Assembly: GCF_019801175.1 (NCBI RefSeq)
Contig: NZ_JAHVJR010000003.1
Coordinates: 371,001 to 435,000, forward strand
DNA from: Vannielia litorea
Lineage (GTDB): Bacteria; Pseudomonadota; Alphaproteobacteria; Rhodobacterales; Rhodobacteraceae
Direction: 5' to 3'
Length of the DNA stretch: 64,000 bases
Shown here: piece after piece, positions 1 through 9,958 of the stretch
Layout: each line of letters opens with the position of its first letter
How positions within the stretch are numbered: position 1 is the stretch's first letter
Notes under the pieces: generated by a model
The model's input: only the letters and a program-made list of their open reading frames with translations
Databases searched by the model: none
Told to the model about the DNA's origin: nothing
Program-made: the position numbers and the translations under genes

Positions 1-245
1 CGATCGCGGCGATGGTGCTGGGCGGCGAGACCGAGATCGCGGAGGTGGCGGTGATCGCCGACAGCCCCGCGCCGGTGCCGCCCTGCGGTGGCTGCCGCCA
101 GAAACTTGCGGAATTTGCCGGACACGATGTGAAGGTGACGCTGGCCACCACGCGCGGCGAGGTGCTGGAGACGACCGTGGGCGCGTTGCTGCCCGGTGCC
201 TTCGGCTCCGGCCACATGACCAGCCCCTCAGACGACGGGCTGTGA
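1..245 (+). CDS. cdd: cytidine deaminase, 3' part (cut by window edge)
   Basis: This is the C-terminal part of a cytidine deaminase, which converts (deoxy)cytidine to (deoxy)uridine in pyrimidine salvage. The start lies before the window and about 80 residues are visible. The motif PCGGCRQ supplies the two zinc-binding cysteines of the family; the H(A)E half of the active site would be upstream. The TGA stop at 243-245 lies just before the deoA start, so it is the first visible gene of the cdd-deoA-deoB-add-upp operon. The identification rests on the zinc motif plus the neighbours. Confidence 0.88.
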   Translation, partial: IAAMVLGGETEIAEVAVIADSPAPVPPCGGCRQKLAEFAGHDVKVTLATTRGEVLETTVGALLPGAFGSGHMTSPSDDGL

Positions 246-247
246 CC

Positions 248-1555
<1,308 letters not shown>

Positions 1556-2749
1556 ATGCCGCGGGCCTTTCTGGTGGTCATGGACAGTGTGGGATGCGGA
1601 GGCGCGCCGGATGCGGCGGCCTTTGGCGATGAGGGCTCCAACACGCTTGGGCATATTGCCGAGGCCTGCGCGGCAGGTCGGGCCGAGGAGGGCCGAAGCG
1701 GGGCGTTGAAGCTGCCCGTGCTGGCAGGCCTCGGGCTGTGGAACGCGGTGGAGCTTGCGAGCGGGTTCAAGGGCGAGGTCGTCGCCGCGCCGGAGGGGCG
1801 CTGGGGCTGTGCAACCGAGGTGTCGCCCGGCAAGGACACGCCCTCGGGCCATTGGGAGCTGGCGGGCGTGCCGGTGCCGTGGGATTGGCACTACTTCCCC
1901 GATGAGGAGCCGGCCTTTCCGCAGCATATCCTCGATGCGCTGGCCTCGATGGCCGGGGCAGGCGGGACGCTGGGCAACCGGCATTCCAGCGGCACGGTGA
2001 TCCTCGAGGAGGAGGGCGCGCGCCACATGGCGACGGGCTGGCCGATTGTTTATACCTCGGCGGATTCCGTGCTGCAGATCGCGGCGCATGAGGAGACCTT
2101 TGGCCTCGATCGGCTGCTGGCGCTTTGCGAAGAGATTGCGCCGACGATGCATGCGATGCGGGTGGGGCGCGTGATTGCCCGGCCCTTCGTGGGGTCGAAG
2201 GAGAAGGGTTTCACCCGCACCACCAACCGCCGCGACTACGCGATGACCCCGCCGGAGCCCGTGCTCAACAACTGGGTGCAGGATGCGGGGCGCAAGGTGC
2301 ATGCGGTGGGCAAGATCAAGGATATCTTTGCCGGGCAGGGCATCACCGACGTGGTGAAGGGCGATGACGCCACGCTGATGGGCGAGCTGGCGCGGCTGGT
2401 GGAGGAGGCCGAGGACGGCTCGCTGACCTTTGCCAATTTCGTCGAGTTCGACAGCCTTTATGGCCACCGCCGCGATGTGTCGGGCTATGCGCGCGCGCTG
2501 GAGTGGTTTGACAGTTGCCTGCCGCCGGTCCTCGCCAACTTGCGCGAGGGCGACATGATGCTGTTCACCGCCGATCACGGCAATGACCCCACGTGGCGCG
2601 GCACCGATCATACCCGCGAGCGGGTGCCGGTGCTGGTGGCCGGGTGCGGCGCCGGAGAGATTGGCGCGCGCGGGTTCGTGGATGTTGCCGCGAGCGTGGC
2701 GGCCCATCTGGGCGTGCCGGCGCAGGGGCCGGGAAGGAGCTTTTTGTGA
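1556..2749 (+). CDS. deoB: phosphopentomutase
   Basis: This 397-residue enzyme interconverts (deoxy)ribose-1-phosphate and (deoxy)ribose-5-phosphate, linking nucleoside breakdown to central metabolism. It belongs to the alkaline phosphatase superfamily: the N-terminal metal motif VVMDSVGCGG and the C-terminal ADHGNDPTWRGTDHTRE metal and phosphate ligands are both intact. The start follows the deoA stop directly with no spacer. The 3' end carries GGAAGGAG, the ribosome site of the overlapping add gene. Confidence 0.95.
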   Translation: MPRAFLVVMDSVGCGGAPDAAAFGDEGSNTLGHIAEACAAGRAEEGRSGALKLPVLAGLGLWNAVELASGFKGEVVAAPEGRWGCATEVSPGKDTPSGHWELAGVPVPWDWHYFPDEEPAFPQHILDALASMAGAGGTLGNRHSSGTVILEEEGARHMATGWPIVYTSADSVLQIAAHEETFGLDRLLALCEEIAPTMHAMRVGRVIARPFVGSKEKGFTRTTNRRDYAMTPPEPVLNNWVQDAGRKVHAVGKIKDIFAGQGITDVVKGDDATLMGELARLVEEAEDGSLTFANFVEFDSLYGHRRDVSGYARALEWFDSCLPPVLANLREGDMMLFTADHGNDPTWRGTDHTRERVPVLVAGCGAGEIGARGFVDVAASVAAHLGVPAQGPGRSFL

Positions 2750-3732
2750 GTTTGAAGGCCATGCCGAAGGTCGAGCTGCACCTGCATCTCGAAGGCGCCG
2801 CGCCGCCTGCGTTCATCCGGACGCTGGCGAAGGAGAAGAAGACCGACATCGGCGGGATCTTCGACGAGCGGGGCAACTACAAATACGCTGATTTCGACGA
2901 GTTCCTGAAGGTCTATGAGGCGGCGACCTCGGTGCTGACTACGCCGGAGGATTACGCGCGGCTGACCCGCGTGGTGCTGGAGGAATGCGCCGAGCACGGG
3001 GTGATCTATGCCGAGACCTTCCTCTCCCCCGACTTTTGCGGTGGCGGCGATGTGAAGGCGTGGTGGGAATATTGCGCGGCGATGGCCGAGGTGGCCGAGG
3101 GCGCGGAGAAGGACCTTGGGATCACGCTGAAGGGGATCATCACCTGCATCCGGCATTTCGGCCCCGAGAAGGCGCGCGCCCCGGCGGAATGCGCCGCCGA
3201 AACGGCGGGCGACTTCATCACCGGGTTCGGGATGGCGGGCGCGGAGACGGTGGGCAAGCCGGGCGACTATGCCTGGGCCTTCGATTGCGCGCGGGAAGCC
3301 GGGCTGCGGCTGACCTGCCATGCGGGCGAGTGGGGCGGGCCGCAGATGGTGCGGGACACACTCGACCAGCTCACGGGCATCGAGCGGATCGGGCACGGGG
3401 TGGGCGCCTACCATGACGGCGCGCTAATGGAGCGACTGGCCGAGGACGGGATCACGCTGGAGGTTTGCCCCGGCTCCAATATCGCGCTGGGTGTGTTCAA
3501 GCAGTGGCACGACCACCCGATCGAGAAGTTGCGGGAGAACGGCATTGCGGTGACGGTGAGCACCGATGATCCGCCGTTCTTTCACACCACGATGACGCGG
3601 GAATACGAGAAGCTGAACGAGGTGTTCGGCTGGGACGAGGGTGATTTTCTCGCCCTGAACGAAGACGCGATTGCCGCGGCCTTCTGCGATGAGAAGACCC
3701 GCGAAGACATTTTGAAGAGGCTGAAAGCATGA
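2746..3732 (+). CDS. add: adenosine deaminase
   Basis: The 328-residue protein deaminates (deoxy)adenosine to (deoxy)inosine. Metal ligands and catalytic residues are visible in order: VELHLHLEG (HxH) near the N-terminus, CHAGE with the catalytic Glu, RIGHG, and STDDPPFF with the metal-binding Asp. I choose the GTG at 2746 because GGAAGGAG at 2732-2739 sits 6 bases upstream and the GTG overlaps the deoB stop as GTGA. An ATG at 2761 is a later alternative. Reading further upstream in frame would run far into deoB and is unlikely. Confidence 0.93.
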   Translation: MSLKAMPKVELHLHLEGAAPPAFIRTLAKEKKTDIGGIFDERGNYKYADFDEFLKVYEAATSVLTTPEDYARLTRVVLEECAEHGVIYAETFLSPDFCGGGDVKAWWEYCAAMAEVAEGAEKDLGITLKGIITCIRHFGPEKARAPAECAAETAGDFITGFGMAGAETVGKPGDYAWAFDCAREAGLRLTCHAGEWGGPQMVRDTLDQLTGIERIGHGVGAYHDGALMERLAEDGITLEVCPGSNIALGVFKQWHDHPIEKLRENGIAVTVSTDDPPFFHTTMTREYEKLNEVFGWDEGDFLALNEDAIAAAFCDEKTREDILKRLKA

Positions 3733-4361
3733 CCAAGCATCTGACCGTCGTTGACCATCCGCTGGTGCAGCACAAGCTGAGCCTGATGCGCGAGAAAGAC
3801 ACGCCGACGGCGGTGTTTCGGCAGCTCTTGCGCGAGATCAGCCAACTGCTGGCCTATGAGGTGACGCGCGAGTTGCCGATGACCACCAAGCGGATCGAGA
3901 CGCCGCTGACGGAGATGGATGCTCCGGTGCTGGACGGCAAGAAGCTGGCGCTGATCTCGATCCTGCGGGCGGGCAACGGGCTGCTCGACGGCGTGCTGGA
4001 GCTGATCCCAAGCGCCCGTGTGGGTTTTGTCGGCCTCTATCGCGACGAGCAGACGCTTCAGCCGGTCGAGTACTATTTCAAGGTTCCTGCGGAGCTGGGC
4101 GACCGGATGGTGATTGCCGTCGACCCGATGCTGGCCACCGGCAACTCCAGCGCCGCCGCGATCACCAAGTTGAAGGAGGCCGGGGCGGTAAACATCCGTT
4201 TCCTCTGCCTTTTGGCCGCACCCGAGGGAGTGGAGCGGATGAAGGAGGCGCACCCGGATGTGCCGATCGTCACCGCGGCGCTCGATGAGAGGCTCAATGA
4301 GGTGGGTTACATCATGCCCGGTCTAGGGGATGCGGGAGACCGCATGTTCGGCACTAAATAG
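3729..4361 (+). CDS. upp: uracil phosphoribosyltransferase
   Basis: The 210-residue protein makes UMP from uracil and PRPP, the last step of the salvage route set up by this operon (cytidine to uridine/uracil, then UMP). The PRPP-binding loop VDPMLATGNSSAAA and the C-terminal uracil site YIMPGLGDAGDR are present. The start ATG overlaps the add stop as ATGA, so translation is probably coupled. It is the last gene of the operon; no strong terminator follows it. Confidence 0.95.
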   Translation: MTKHLTVVDHPLVQHKLSLMREKDTPTAVFRQLLREISQLLAYEVTRELPMTTKRIETPLTEMDAPVLDGKKLALISILRAGNGLLDGVLELIPSARVGFVGLYRDEQTLQPVEYYFKVPAELGDRMVIAVDPMLATGNSSAAAITKLKEAGAVNIRFLCLLAAPEGVERMKEAHPDVPIVTAALDERLNEVGYIMPGLGDAGDRMFGTK

Positions 4362-4426
4362 GCGATTGCCCCTTTACGGATTGTTTCCGTTCCGGCATCT
4401 TTCCCCAAAATATAGTGGGGGCTTGG

Positions 4427-5734
4427 ATGATGTTGGCAAGAGCAGTGTCGACAGCAGCCGTGGTTGTGTCTCTCTTGGCATCATCCTCGGCATGGGCGCA
4501 ATCAGCAGGGACACCGGCGGAGTTTCCGCCCGCCTCCTACACGGGGGCGCAATACGTGGACAGCAAGGGCTGCGTTTTTGTGCGCGCGGGCTTTGATGGC
4601 GCGGTGACATGGGTGCCGCGGATGACGCGAGCCCGCAAGCAGGTCTGCGGTGTGACCCCGACCTTCGCCAAGGTGCCGGAGCCGGACCTGCCGGTGGTGG
4701 CCGATGCGCCGGAAGAGGCGGCAACGCCCGCTGCGGCCCCACGGACGACCACGCGGGTGGTGCGCAAGCAGGCCGCGACCCCGAGCGCCAAGCCGCAGCC
4801 CACGACGACCCCGCGCAAGGTGGCCAGCAGTACATCGAAGCCGAAGACGGTGACCCGCGAGGTTTCTCGCAGCGCGCAGAAGCGCAGCGCGGCGGGCAAG
4901 AAGCCGGTTGCGACGGTGGCGGGCAGCGCGGCGCCGAAGGGCCCCAAGGTGACCTACCGGGTGGTGAAGGCCGACCCCGGTGCCAAGCGGGCGCGCGGCG
5001 CGCGCAAGGTGGTGAAGGACGGCAAGACCTATTACGTGGTCTCGCGCGAGCAGGCCGCTGCTTCGCCCAAGGCGGCGCAGGTGCGCACGCCGCGCGGCTA
5101 CAAGCGCGTCTGGACCGACGGGCGGCTGAACCCCGACCGGGGCGAGCGCACGCAGGCGGGCCGGGAGCAGATGGCGCTGGTCTGGACGCAGGAAGTACCG
5201 CACCGGCTGATCGACATTCGCACCGGGCGCGACGTGACCGCGCTGCGCTCTGAGATGGTGTACCCCTACACTGACTACGCCGAGCAGCAGCGCCACCTCG
5301 GGCCGAAGACGGTGACCCGGACCCGTGCCAGCACCAAGGCCGTGGCCGAGCCCGCGACCAAGACCCGGCGGGTGGTGAAGAAGATCATTCGCAAGAAGAG
5401 CACCGGCGAGATCATCAGCGTATCCAGCAAGAGTGCACCGAAGCAGGCGACCAAAAAGGTGGTGCGGAAGGCCAAGGCAACCCCCGCGCCGAAGCAGGCC
5501 GCCAAGGCGGCGGGCGGGCGTTACATTCAGGTCGGCACCTTCGGGGCCGCTGCCAACGCCAAAAGCACGGCGGCAAAGCTGCGTGGTGCCGGGCTGCCGG
5601 TTCGGACGCAGTCGATCACCCGGGGCGGCAAGGCGATGACCATCGTTCTGGCCGGGCCGCTGGCGGGCGATGCACTCAATGCAGGAGTTAGGAAGGCGCG
5701 GGCCATGGGCTTTGGCGACGCCTTCGTGAGGTAA
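4427..5734 (+). CDS. secreted SPOR-domain protein with basic low-complexity region
   Basis: About 435 residues. A signal peptide (ends near SSSAWAQ) is followed by a conserved-looking head with YVDSKGCVFVRAGFDG, a long Ala/Thr/Lys/Arg-rich linker, and a C-terminal SPOR domain (GGRYIQVGTFGAAANA to the end). SPOR domains bind denuded septal peptidoglycan, so a periplasmic cell-wall or division role is likely but not shown. The start may be ATG 4427 or 4430; an upstream GTG at 4415 is possible. The linker is highly charged and probably disordered. A hairpin terminator follows at 5776. Confidence 0.82.
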   Translation: MMLARAVSTAAVVVSLLASSSAWAQSAGTPAEFPPASYTGAQYVDSKGCVFVRAGFDGAVTWVPRMTRARKQVCGVTPTFAKVPEPDLPVVADAPEEAATPAAAPRTTTRVVRKQAATPSAKPQPTTTPRKVASSTSKPKTVTREVSRSAQKRSAAGKKPVATVAGSAAPKGPKVTYRVVKADPGAKRARGARKVVKDGKTYYVVSREQAAASPKAAQVRTPRGYKRVWTDGRLNPDRGERTQAGREQMALVWTQEVPHRLIDIRTGRDVTALRSEMVYPYTDYAEQQRHLGPKTVTRTRASTKAVAEPATKTRRVVKKIIRKKSTGEIISVSSKSAPKQATKKVVRKAKATPAPKQAAKAAGGRYIQVGTFGAAANAKSTAAKLRGAGLPVRTQSITRGGKAMTIVLAGPLAGDALNAGVRKARAMGFGDAFVR

Positions 5735-5775
5735 GACCAAGAAGCAAGAACGAGTTCAGGCAGAACCATACAGGC

Positions 5776-5819
5776 AAACGCGCCCCGCCGGAGAGATCCC
5801 GCGGGGCGCGGCGCGTTTT
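5776..5819 (+). terminator. hairpin terminator after the SPOR-domain gene
   Basis: The arm AAACGCGCC (5776-5784) pairs with GGCGCGTTT (5810-5818), with an inner GC-rich stem, and the 3' arm ends in four T. It lies 42 bases after the stop. The U tract is short, so termination may be partial. Confidence 0.6.
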
Positions 5820-5941
5820 GGCGGGGTCGTTGAAGGCTGAGGTGAGTGGTGGGGGCGTTGCAAAGGGGGCGGGGCGTTTCTACCCTGCGGGCAACCGGGC
5901 GCGGGTGAACGCGCCACTCCTCCGAACGAAAGGCCGCTGAA

Positions 5942-7363
5942 ATGAACGAGCACCCGCTGTGGACCCATGTCGAAGCCGCAAAGACGCGGTTCAAGGTGCT
6001 GAGCGACAAGGTCTGGGCCACGCCCGAGACCTGTTATGCCGAGGCGCAATCGGCCGCCGCCCATGCCGAGGAATTGGAGGCGCAGGGCTTCGAGGTGAGC
6101 CGCGCGGTGGCGGGCATTCCGACCGCGGTAAAGGGAGAGGCGGGCAGCGGCGGGCCTGTGATTGCCTTTCTGGGCGAGTTCGACGCGCTGGCGGGGATGA
6201 GCCAGAAGGCGGATGTGTTTGAGCCCGTGGCTCTGGAGGCGGGGGCCAATGGCCACGGCTGCGGCCACAACCTGCTGGGCGCGGCCTCTATGCTGGCGGC
6301 GACGGCGGTGAAGAATTGGCTCGAAGAGACCGGCACGCCGGGGCGGGTGCGCTACTATGGCTGCCCGGCGGAGGAGGGCGGCGCGGCCAAGGCCTTCATG
6401 GTACGGGCCGGGGCGTTTGACGATGTGGACATCGCGGTGACGTGGCACCCCGGCGCGATCCCGGCGGTGCTGAAGGGCAGCTCGCTGGCCAACGCGCGGG
6501 TGGATTTTACCTTCACCGGCCGGGCCTCTCATGCCGCTGCCGCACCGCACCTTGGCCGCAGCGCGCTGGATGCGATGGAGCTGATGAGCGTGGGCGTGAA
6601 CTACCTGCGCGAGCACATGCCCGACGAGGCGCGGATTCATCATGCGGTGATCGACGGGGGCGGGATCTCTCCCAACGTGGTGCAGGCCCATGCGATGGCT
6701 CGCTACGTGGTACGGTCCGGCACCGCGCCGGAGATGTTGGAGCTGCTGGAGCGGGTGCGAAAGGTGGCGCAGGGCGCGGCGCTGATGACCGAGACGGAGG
6801 TGAGTGACGTGGTGCTCGCGGCGGTTTCGAACCTCATCTACAACGCGCCGCTGGGCGAGGCGATGCAGCGCAACCTCGACCGGCTCGGCGCTCCGGCCTT
6901 TTCGGAGATGGACCGGGCCTATGCGGCGCGGGTGCAGGCGACGCTGGGCGAGGCGGAGATACAATCGGCCTACCGCTCGGTTGGCATCAGCGAGGAGAGT
7001 CGCAAGGCGCTGGCGGACTTCGTGGTGCCGGGCACCGCGCCGGAGATGCCGCTGGGTGGCTCGACCGATGTGGCGGATGTGAGTTGGGTGGTGCCTACGG
7101 TGCAGCTTTGGGGCGCGACCCATGCGATTGGCACTCAGCTGCACAGCTGGCAGGCGGTGGCGCAGGGCAAGAGCCAGCCCGCCTTTACAGGCATGGTCCA
7201 TGCTGCCGCCGTGATGGCCGCGACCGGCGCCGATGCGATGTGCGATGCGGACCTGCGGGCGCGGGCGAAGGAAGACCTCGCCCGGCGGGTTGGCCCCAAG
7301 GGCTACATCTGCCCGCTGCCGGAGAGCGCGGAGCCGCCGATTGCGGCGATGGGGCAGGACTGA
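5942..7363 (+). CDS. M20-family amidohydrolase, AbgB-like
   Basis: The 473-residue protein looks like the aminobenzoyl-glutamate hydrolase subunit B / peptidase M20D group, which cleave amide bonds of acylated amino acids. It shows the metal-site block NGHGCGHNLLGAAS, the acidic GEFDALAG loop, and the EEGGAAK segment with catalytic and metal-binding Glu, then a dimerisation domain around FTFTGRASHAAAAPHLGRSA. GAAAGG lies shortly before the ATG. The true substrate cannot be read from sequence. Its 3' end converges on the next gene, 15 bases away. Confidence 0.82.
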   Translation: MNEHPLWTHVEAAKTRFKVLSDKVWATPETCYAEAQSAAAHAEELEAQGFEVSRAVAGIPTAVKGEAGSGGPVIAFLGEFDALAGMSQKADVFEPVALEAGANGHGCGHNLLGAASMLAATAVKNWLEETGTPGRVRYYGCPAEEGGAAKAFMVRAGAFDDVDIAVTWHPGAIPAVLKGSSLANARVDFTFTGRASHAAAAPHLGRSALDAMELMSVGVNYLREHMPDEARIHHAVIDGGGISPNVVQAHAMARYVVRSGTAPEMLELLERVRKVAQGAALMTETEVSDVVLAAVSNLIYNAPLGEAMQRNLDRLGAPAFSEMDRAYAARVQATLGEAEIQSAYRSVGISEESRKALADFVVPGTAPEMPLGGSTDVADVSWVVPTVQLWGATHAIGTQLHSWQAVAQGKSQPAFTGMVHAAAVMAATGADAMCDADLRARAKEDLARRVGPKGYICPLPESAEPPIAAMGQD

Positions 7364-7378
7364 GGCTTAGGGCCGGGG

Positions 7379-8395
7379 TTACTCGCCGCAGATGCCTTGG
7401 AGGGCGATCCAGTCGGCGTCTTCCAGCACCGGCTCGGCACCGCCGCCGCGCATCGGGTCGGCCTCGATCAGGGGCAGGGTGCTCTCGCCGGAGACATCGA
7501 CCGCATAGGCATAGGGCGTGGCCGACAAACGGGCCTCGGCGAAACGGTCCAGCAGCGGCTCCTCGGGCACCGGCGCGGGGGCGGCTGCGACGAGATCTTC
7601 GGCATAAGCGTCAAGCGTGGACTCGGGCAGCGCGCCGGTGGTCAGCAGGCGGATGGTGGAGATCAGCCCGGCGTGCTCCAGCAGGCGCTGGAGCGGGTCC
7701 TTGGCGCCGGAGCGGGTGGCCTCGGCCAGAATGTAACCAGCGGCGACATCGGGGCTTTCGAAGTCTTCCACCAGCGCGCGGTTCAGCAGGATCAGCCCGC
7801 CGGGCAGGGCCACGGTATCGCGGATGCCGCCACGCAGCACCAGCAGGCCGCCCTTTTCGGGCGCAAGCAGCCGGGTGTGGAGCCGGGCGAGGGCCCGGTC
7901 GCCGCGCGAGGTGCGGCAGGGCGCGCCCGAGACCCGGCCGATAGCTTTGAACACCTGCCCGCCGAGCGCGGCGCGGGTGGGTTCGGGCACCACGCGGACG
8001 GTGTGGGAGGTGAGCGCGCCGGGCAGCCAGACCACGGCGGCCACGGCCAGCGCCAGCGAGCCGCCCCAGAGGATGATCCGCCGCAGCCAGCCCTCGCGCG
8101 GGCGGCTCTTGGCGATGACCTGACGCACGCGCTCGACCGCCTCGATCATGGTTTCATCTTCGATTTCGAGCAGTTCGACCGCCTCGGCGGAAGGGGCATA
8201 GATGGCGGGGCGCTCGCCGGGGTTCACCCGCTCGACGGCGGCCAGCGACCAATGCGAAAGCGCCCGCCCGGCGCTGTCGGAGATGGCCAGAGAGGCATCG
8301 CCGAAACTGACGACGACGTTCTGGCGCTGGGCCTCGGGGGCGGGTTGCCAGAGGCCGGCGCTCTCCAGCCGTTGATATTGCTTGAGCGCGGTCAT
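7379..8395 (-). CDS. membrane-anchored M48-like protein without the HExxH site
   Basis: 338 residues: an N-terminal cytoplasmic domain, one membrane segment near residues 105-125, then a periplasmic domain resembling the M48 peptidase fold. The M48 landmarks LPGGLILLNRALVEDFESPDVAAG are recognisable at about 197-220, but where M48 enzymes have the zinc-binding HExxH this protein reads YILAEATRS. It is therefore probably not a metallopeptidase; an assembly or chaperone-like role is one possibility. Family assignment is from recall of M48 consensus. It stands alone, convergent with the amidohydrolase gene. Confidence 0.6.
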   Translation of the reverse strand: MTALKQYQRLESAGLWQPAPEAQRQNVVVSFGDASLAISDSAGRALSHWSLAAVERVNPGERPAIYAPSAEAVELLEIEDETMIEAVERVRQVIAKSRPREGWLRRIILWGGSLALAVAAVVWLPGALTSHTVRVVPEPTRAALGGQVFKAIGRVSGAPCRTSRGDRALARLHTRLLAPEKGGLLVLRGGIRDTVALPGGLILLNRALVEDFESPDVAAGYILAEATRSGAKDPLQRLLEHAGLISTIRLLTTGALPESTLDAYAEDLVAAAPAPVPEEPLLDRFAEARLSATPYAYAVDVSGESTLPLIEADPMRGGGAEPVLEDADWIALQGICGE

Positions 8396-8517
8396 GCGCG
8401 GGGGGTGCCTGCTCGTGGTTGCCGTTTTTGTCGTTGCGGCAAGAGTAGCGGCTTTTCGCCGGTATGGGAATCGGCAAGCGGCCCGCCCCGACGAAATTCG
8501 CGGGGCGGGGCCGGGGG

Positions 8518-9009
8518 TTACATGCTGTTCAGGCTGACGAGGTAGGCATAGACGTTGGCGGCGTCTTCCTCGCCCTTCAGGCGGAAGGACATTTTGGACT
8601 TCGCCTTGCTGTCGCCGGTGAACTCCCGCAGGAAGCCGCGCGGGTCCTGCACGTAGGCGACGAAGTGCTCCTCGGTCCAGACCAGCCCGCTCTCGGCGCC
8701 GGCGGCCTCGAGATCCTTGGAGTAACGGAAGCCCTCGACCGCGCCGGCGGTGTGGCCAGCGACGTTGTAGAGGTTCGGCCCGGTCTTGGAGGCCTTGCCG
8801 GCAAGGGTGTTGCCGTCGGCATCCTGCACCACGTGGCAGGTGACGCAGCGCTTGGCAAAGGTCTCTTCGCCCGCGGCGGCATCGCCGGTGGGGGCGGCCA
8901 TTTCGGCCATGGCTTCGGTTTCGGCCCCGGCCTCGGCTTCATGGCTCTCGGCCAGCGCCGGGCCAGCCAGCAGGGCGGCGAGGGCGAGGGCTGTGATGGG
9001 TGTTCTCAT
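8518..9009 (-). CDS. class I c-type cytochrome, exported
   Basis: The 163-residue precursor begins with a signal peptide (cleaved near GPALAES), followed by an acidic Glu/Ala-rich linker and a single-haem domain. The haem motif CVTCH is at residues 55-59, and MSFRLKGEEDAANVYAYL near the C-terminus supplies the axial Met, as in the mitochondrial-like c2/c550 group. It would carry electrons in the periplasm. The ATG at 9009 is chosen because AAGGAGGAAG precedes it by a few bases; the longer upstream reading has no ribosome site. Confidence 0.86.
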   Translation of the reverse strand: MRTPITALALAALLAGPALAESHEAEAGAETEAMAEMAAPTGDAAAGEETFAKRCVTCHVVQDADGNTLAGKASKTGPNLYNVAGHTAGAVEGFRYSKDLEAAGAESGLVWTEEHFVAYVQDPRGFLREFTGDSKAKSKMSFRLKGEEDAANVYAYLVSLNSM

Positions 9010-9120
9010 GGCTTCCTCCTTGAGGGGTCGTGCTTTGCGAAACCCGCGCGTTTGTGTGGCCTTGTTAGCCAAGCCACAGGCCGATAGACACGCGACGCTG
9101 TGGCACAGGGGAATATAGAA

Positions 9121-9666
9121 ATGCGCAACGGGGCCGACCACACGACCAAGGTAGAAAGCGGGATGATCCCGGCCTGGGTCGATGGGCGGCTGCTGCCGGT
9201 GGAGAAGCTGGCCGCGCATCGTGACGGGCTACGGCACCGGGCGGTTTCGGTCTTTGTATTCGAAGGGCCGAAGCTGCTGATCCAGCAGCGGGCGGCGGGC
9301 AAATATCACACGGCGGGGCTCTGGGCGAACACCTGTTGCACCCATCCGCATTGGGGCGAGGCCGATGAGGCCTGCGCCGTGCGGCGGCTGGGCGAGGAGC
9401 TGGGCCTGAGTGGCGTGGCGCTGGAGCCGGTGGGCGAGGTGGAATACCGCGCCGATGTGGGCGGCGGCATGGTGGAGCACGAGGTGGTGGCGATGTTTCG
9501 CGGCGAGGCCTCTGCGCCGGAGCTGGCCCCCGCCCCGGATGAGGTGCAGGCCACGCGCTGGGTGACGCTAGCCGACCTAGCGGGGGAGATTACCGAGGCG
9601 CCGGAGCGGTTTACGCCGTGGCTGCGGATCTACATGGCCGAGCATCGCGGCATGTTCGACCGCTAG
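9121..9666 (+). CDS. idi: isopentenyl-diphosphate delta-isomerase, type 1
   Basis: The 181-residue Nudix-fold enzyme interconverts IPP and DMAPP for isoprenoid synthesis (quinones, carotenoids, hopanoids). It contains LLIQQRAAGKYHT, the active-site and metal block WANTCCTHPHWGE and the Nudix-like helix EACAVRRLGEELG. ATG 9121 is preferred, with AGGGGA about ten bases upstream; GTG 9100 and ATG 9163 are alternatives. It is divergent from the cytochrome gene, so the 110-base gap probably holds both promoters. Confidence 0.92.
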   Translation: MRNGADHTTKVESGMIPAWVDGRLLPVEKLAAHRDGLRHRAVSVFVFEGPKLLIQQRAAGKYHTAGLWANTCCTHPHWGEADEACAVRRLGEELGLSGVALEPVGEVEYRADVGGGMVEHEVVAMFRGEASAPELAPAPDEVQATRWVTLADLAGEITEAPERFTPWLRIYMAEHRGMFDR

Positions 9667-9697
9667 GGTCGGTTCGTCGCCTCATCGCACTTGAGAC

Positions 9698-9814
9698 TCA
9701 GTAAAGCTGGATCGCGCAGGCTGTGGGGGCGCAGGGGGCGGGCTCTGCCATGGCGCCCTCACGGATCGAGGCGCCGAGGGCGATGAGCAGGGTGAGGGCG
9801 GCGATACGGGCCAT
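9698..9814 (-). CDS. very small secreted peptide (38 aa), paralogue of the peptide gene at 10683
   Basis: A 38-residue reading frame starts at ATG 9814 after AAGGACAG and ends at TGA 9698. It begins MARIAALTLLIALGAS, a clear export signal, then a short tail with two cysteines (CAPTAC). The signal closely matches MLRISALTVLIALGAS of the 66-residue peptide on the other side of the TetR gene, which suggests a family of small secreted peptides. The TetR gene lies immediately upstream on the same strand (145-base gap). I do not recognise a function. A frame this short could be fortuitous; the paralogy and ribosome site argue for it. Confidence 0.5.
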   Translation of the reverse strand: MARIAALTLLIALGASIREGAMAEPAPCAPTACAIQLY

Positions 9815-9910
9815 TGGACTGTCCTTCAGATGCGGTTGCACCGGGCCGCTGGCGGGCCCGTTGCAGGTGAAACGCATCAGGGCGGTGGATTCTTTGCCGG
9901 CAAGGCGCAG

Positions 9911-9944
9911 AAAATCACTGCCGCTCAGTCAAGTCACTGATTTT
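9911..9944. repeat. short inverted repeat upstream of the 38-aa peptide gene
   Basis: AAAATCA (9911-9917) is repeated inverted as TGATTTT (9938-9944), about 100 bases upstream of the peptide start and just beyond the TetR stop. It could be an operator or a weak TetR-gene terminator. No copy of the TetR-type palindrome was seen here. Confidence 0.3.
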
Positions 9945-9958
9945 GAAGGAAAGAAACT

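Noticed and set aside
4374..5740. Several long minus-strand frames across the SPOR-domain gene
   Set aside because: Arg/His-rich shadows without start signals; the plus-strand protein has a signal peptide and SPOR domain.
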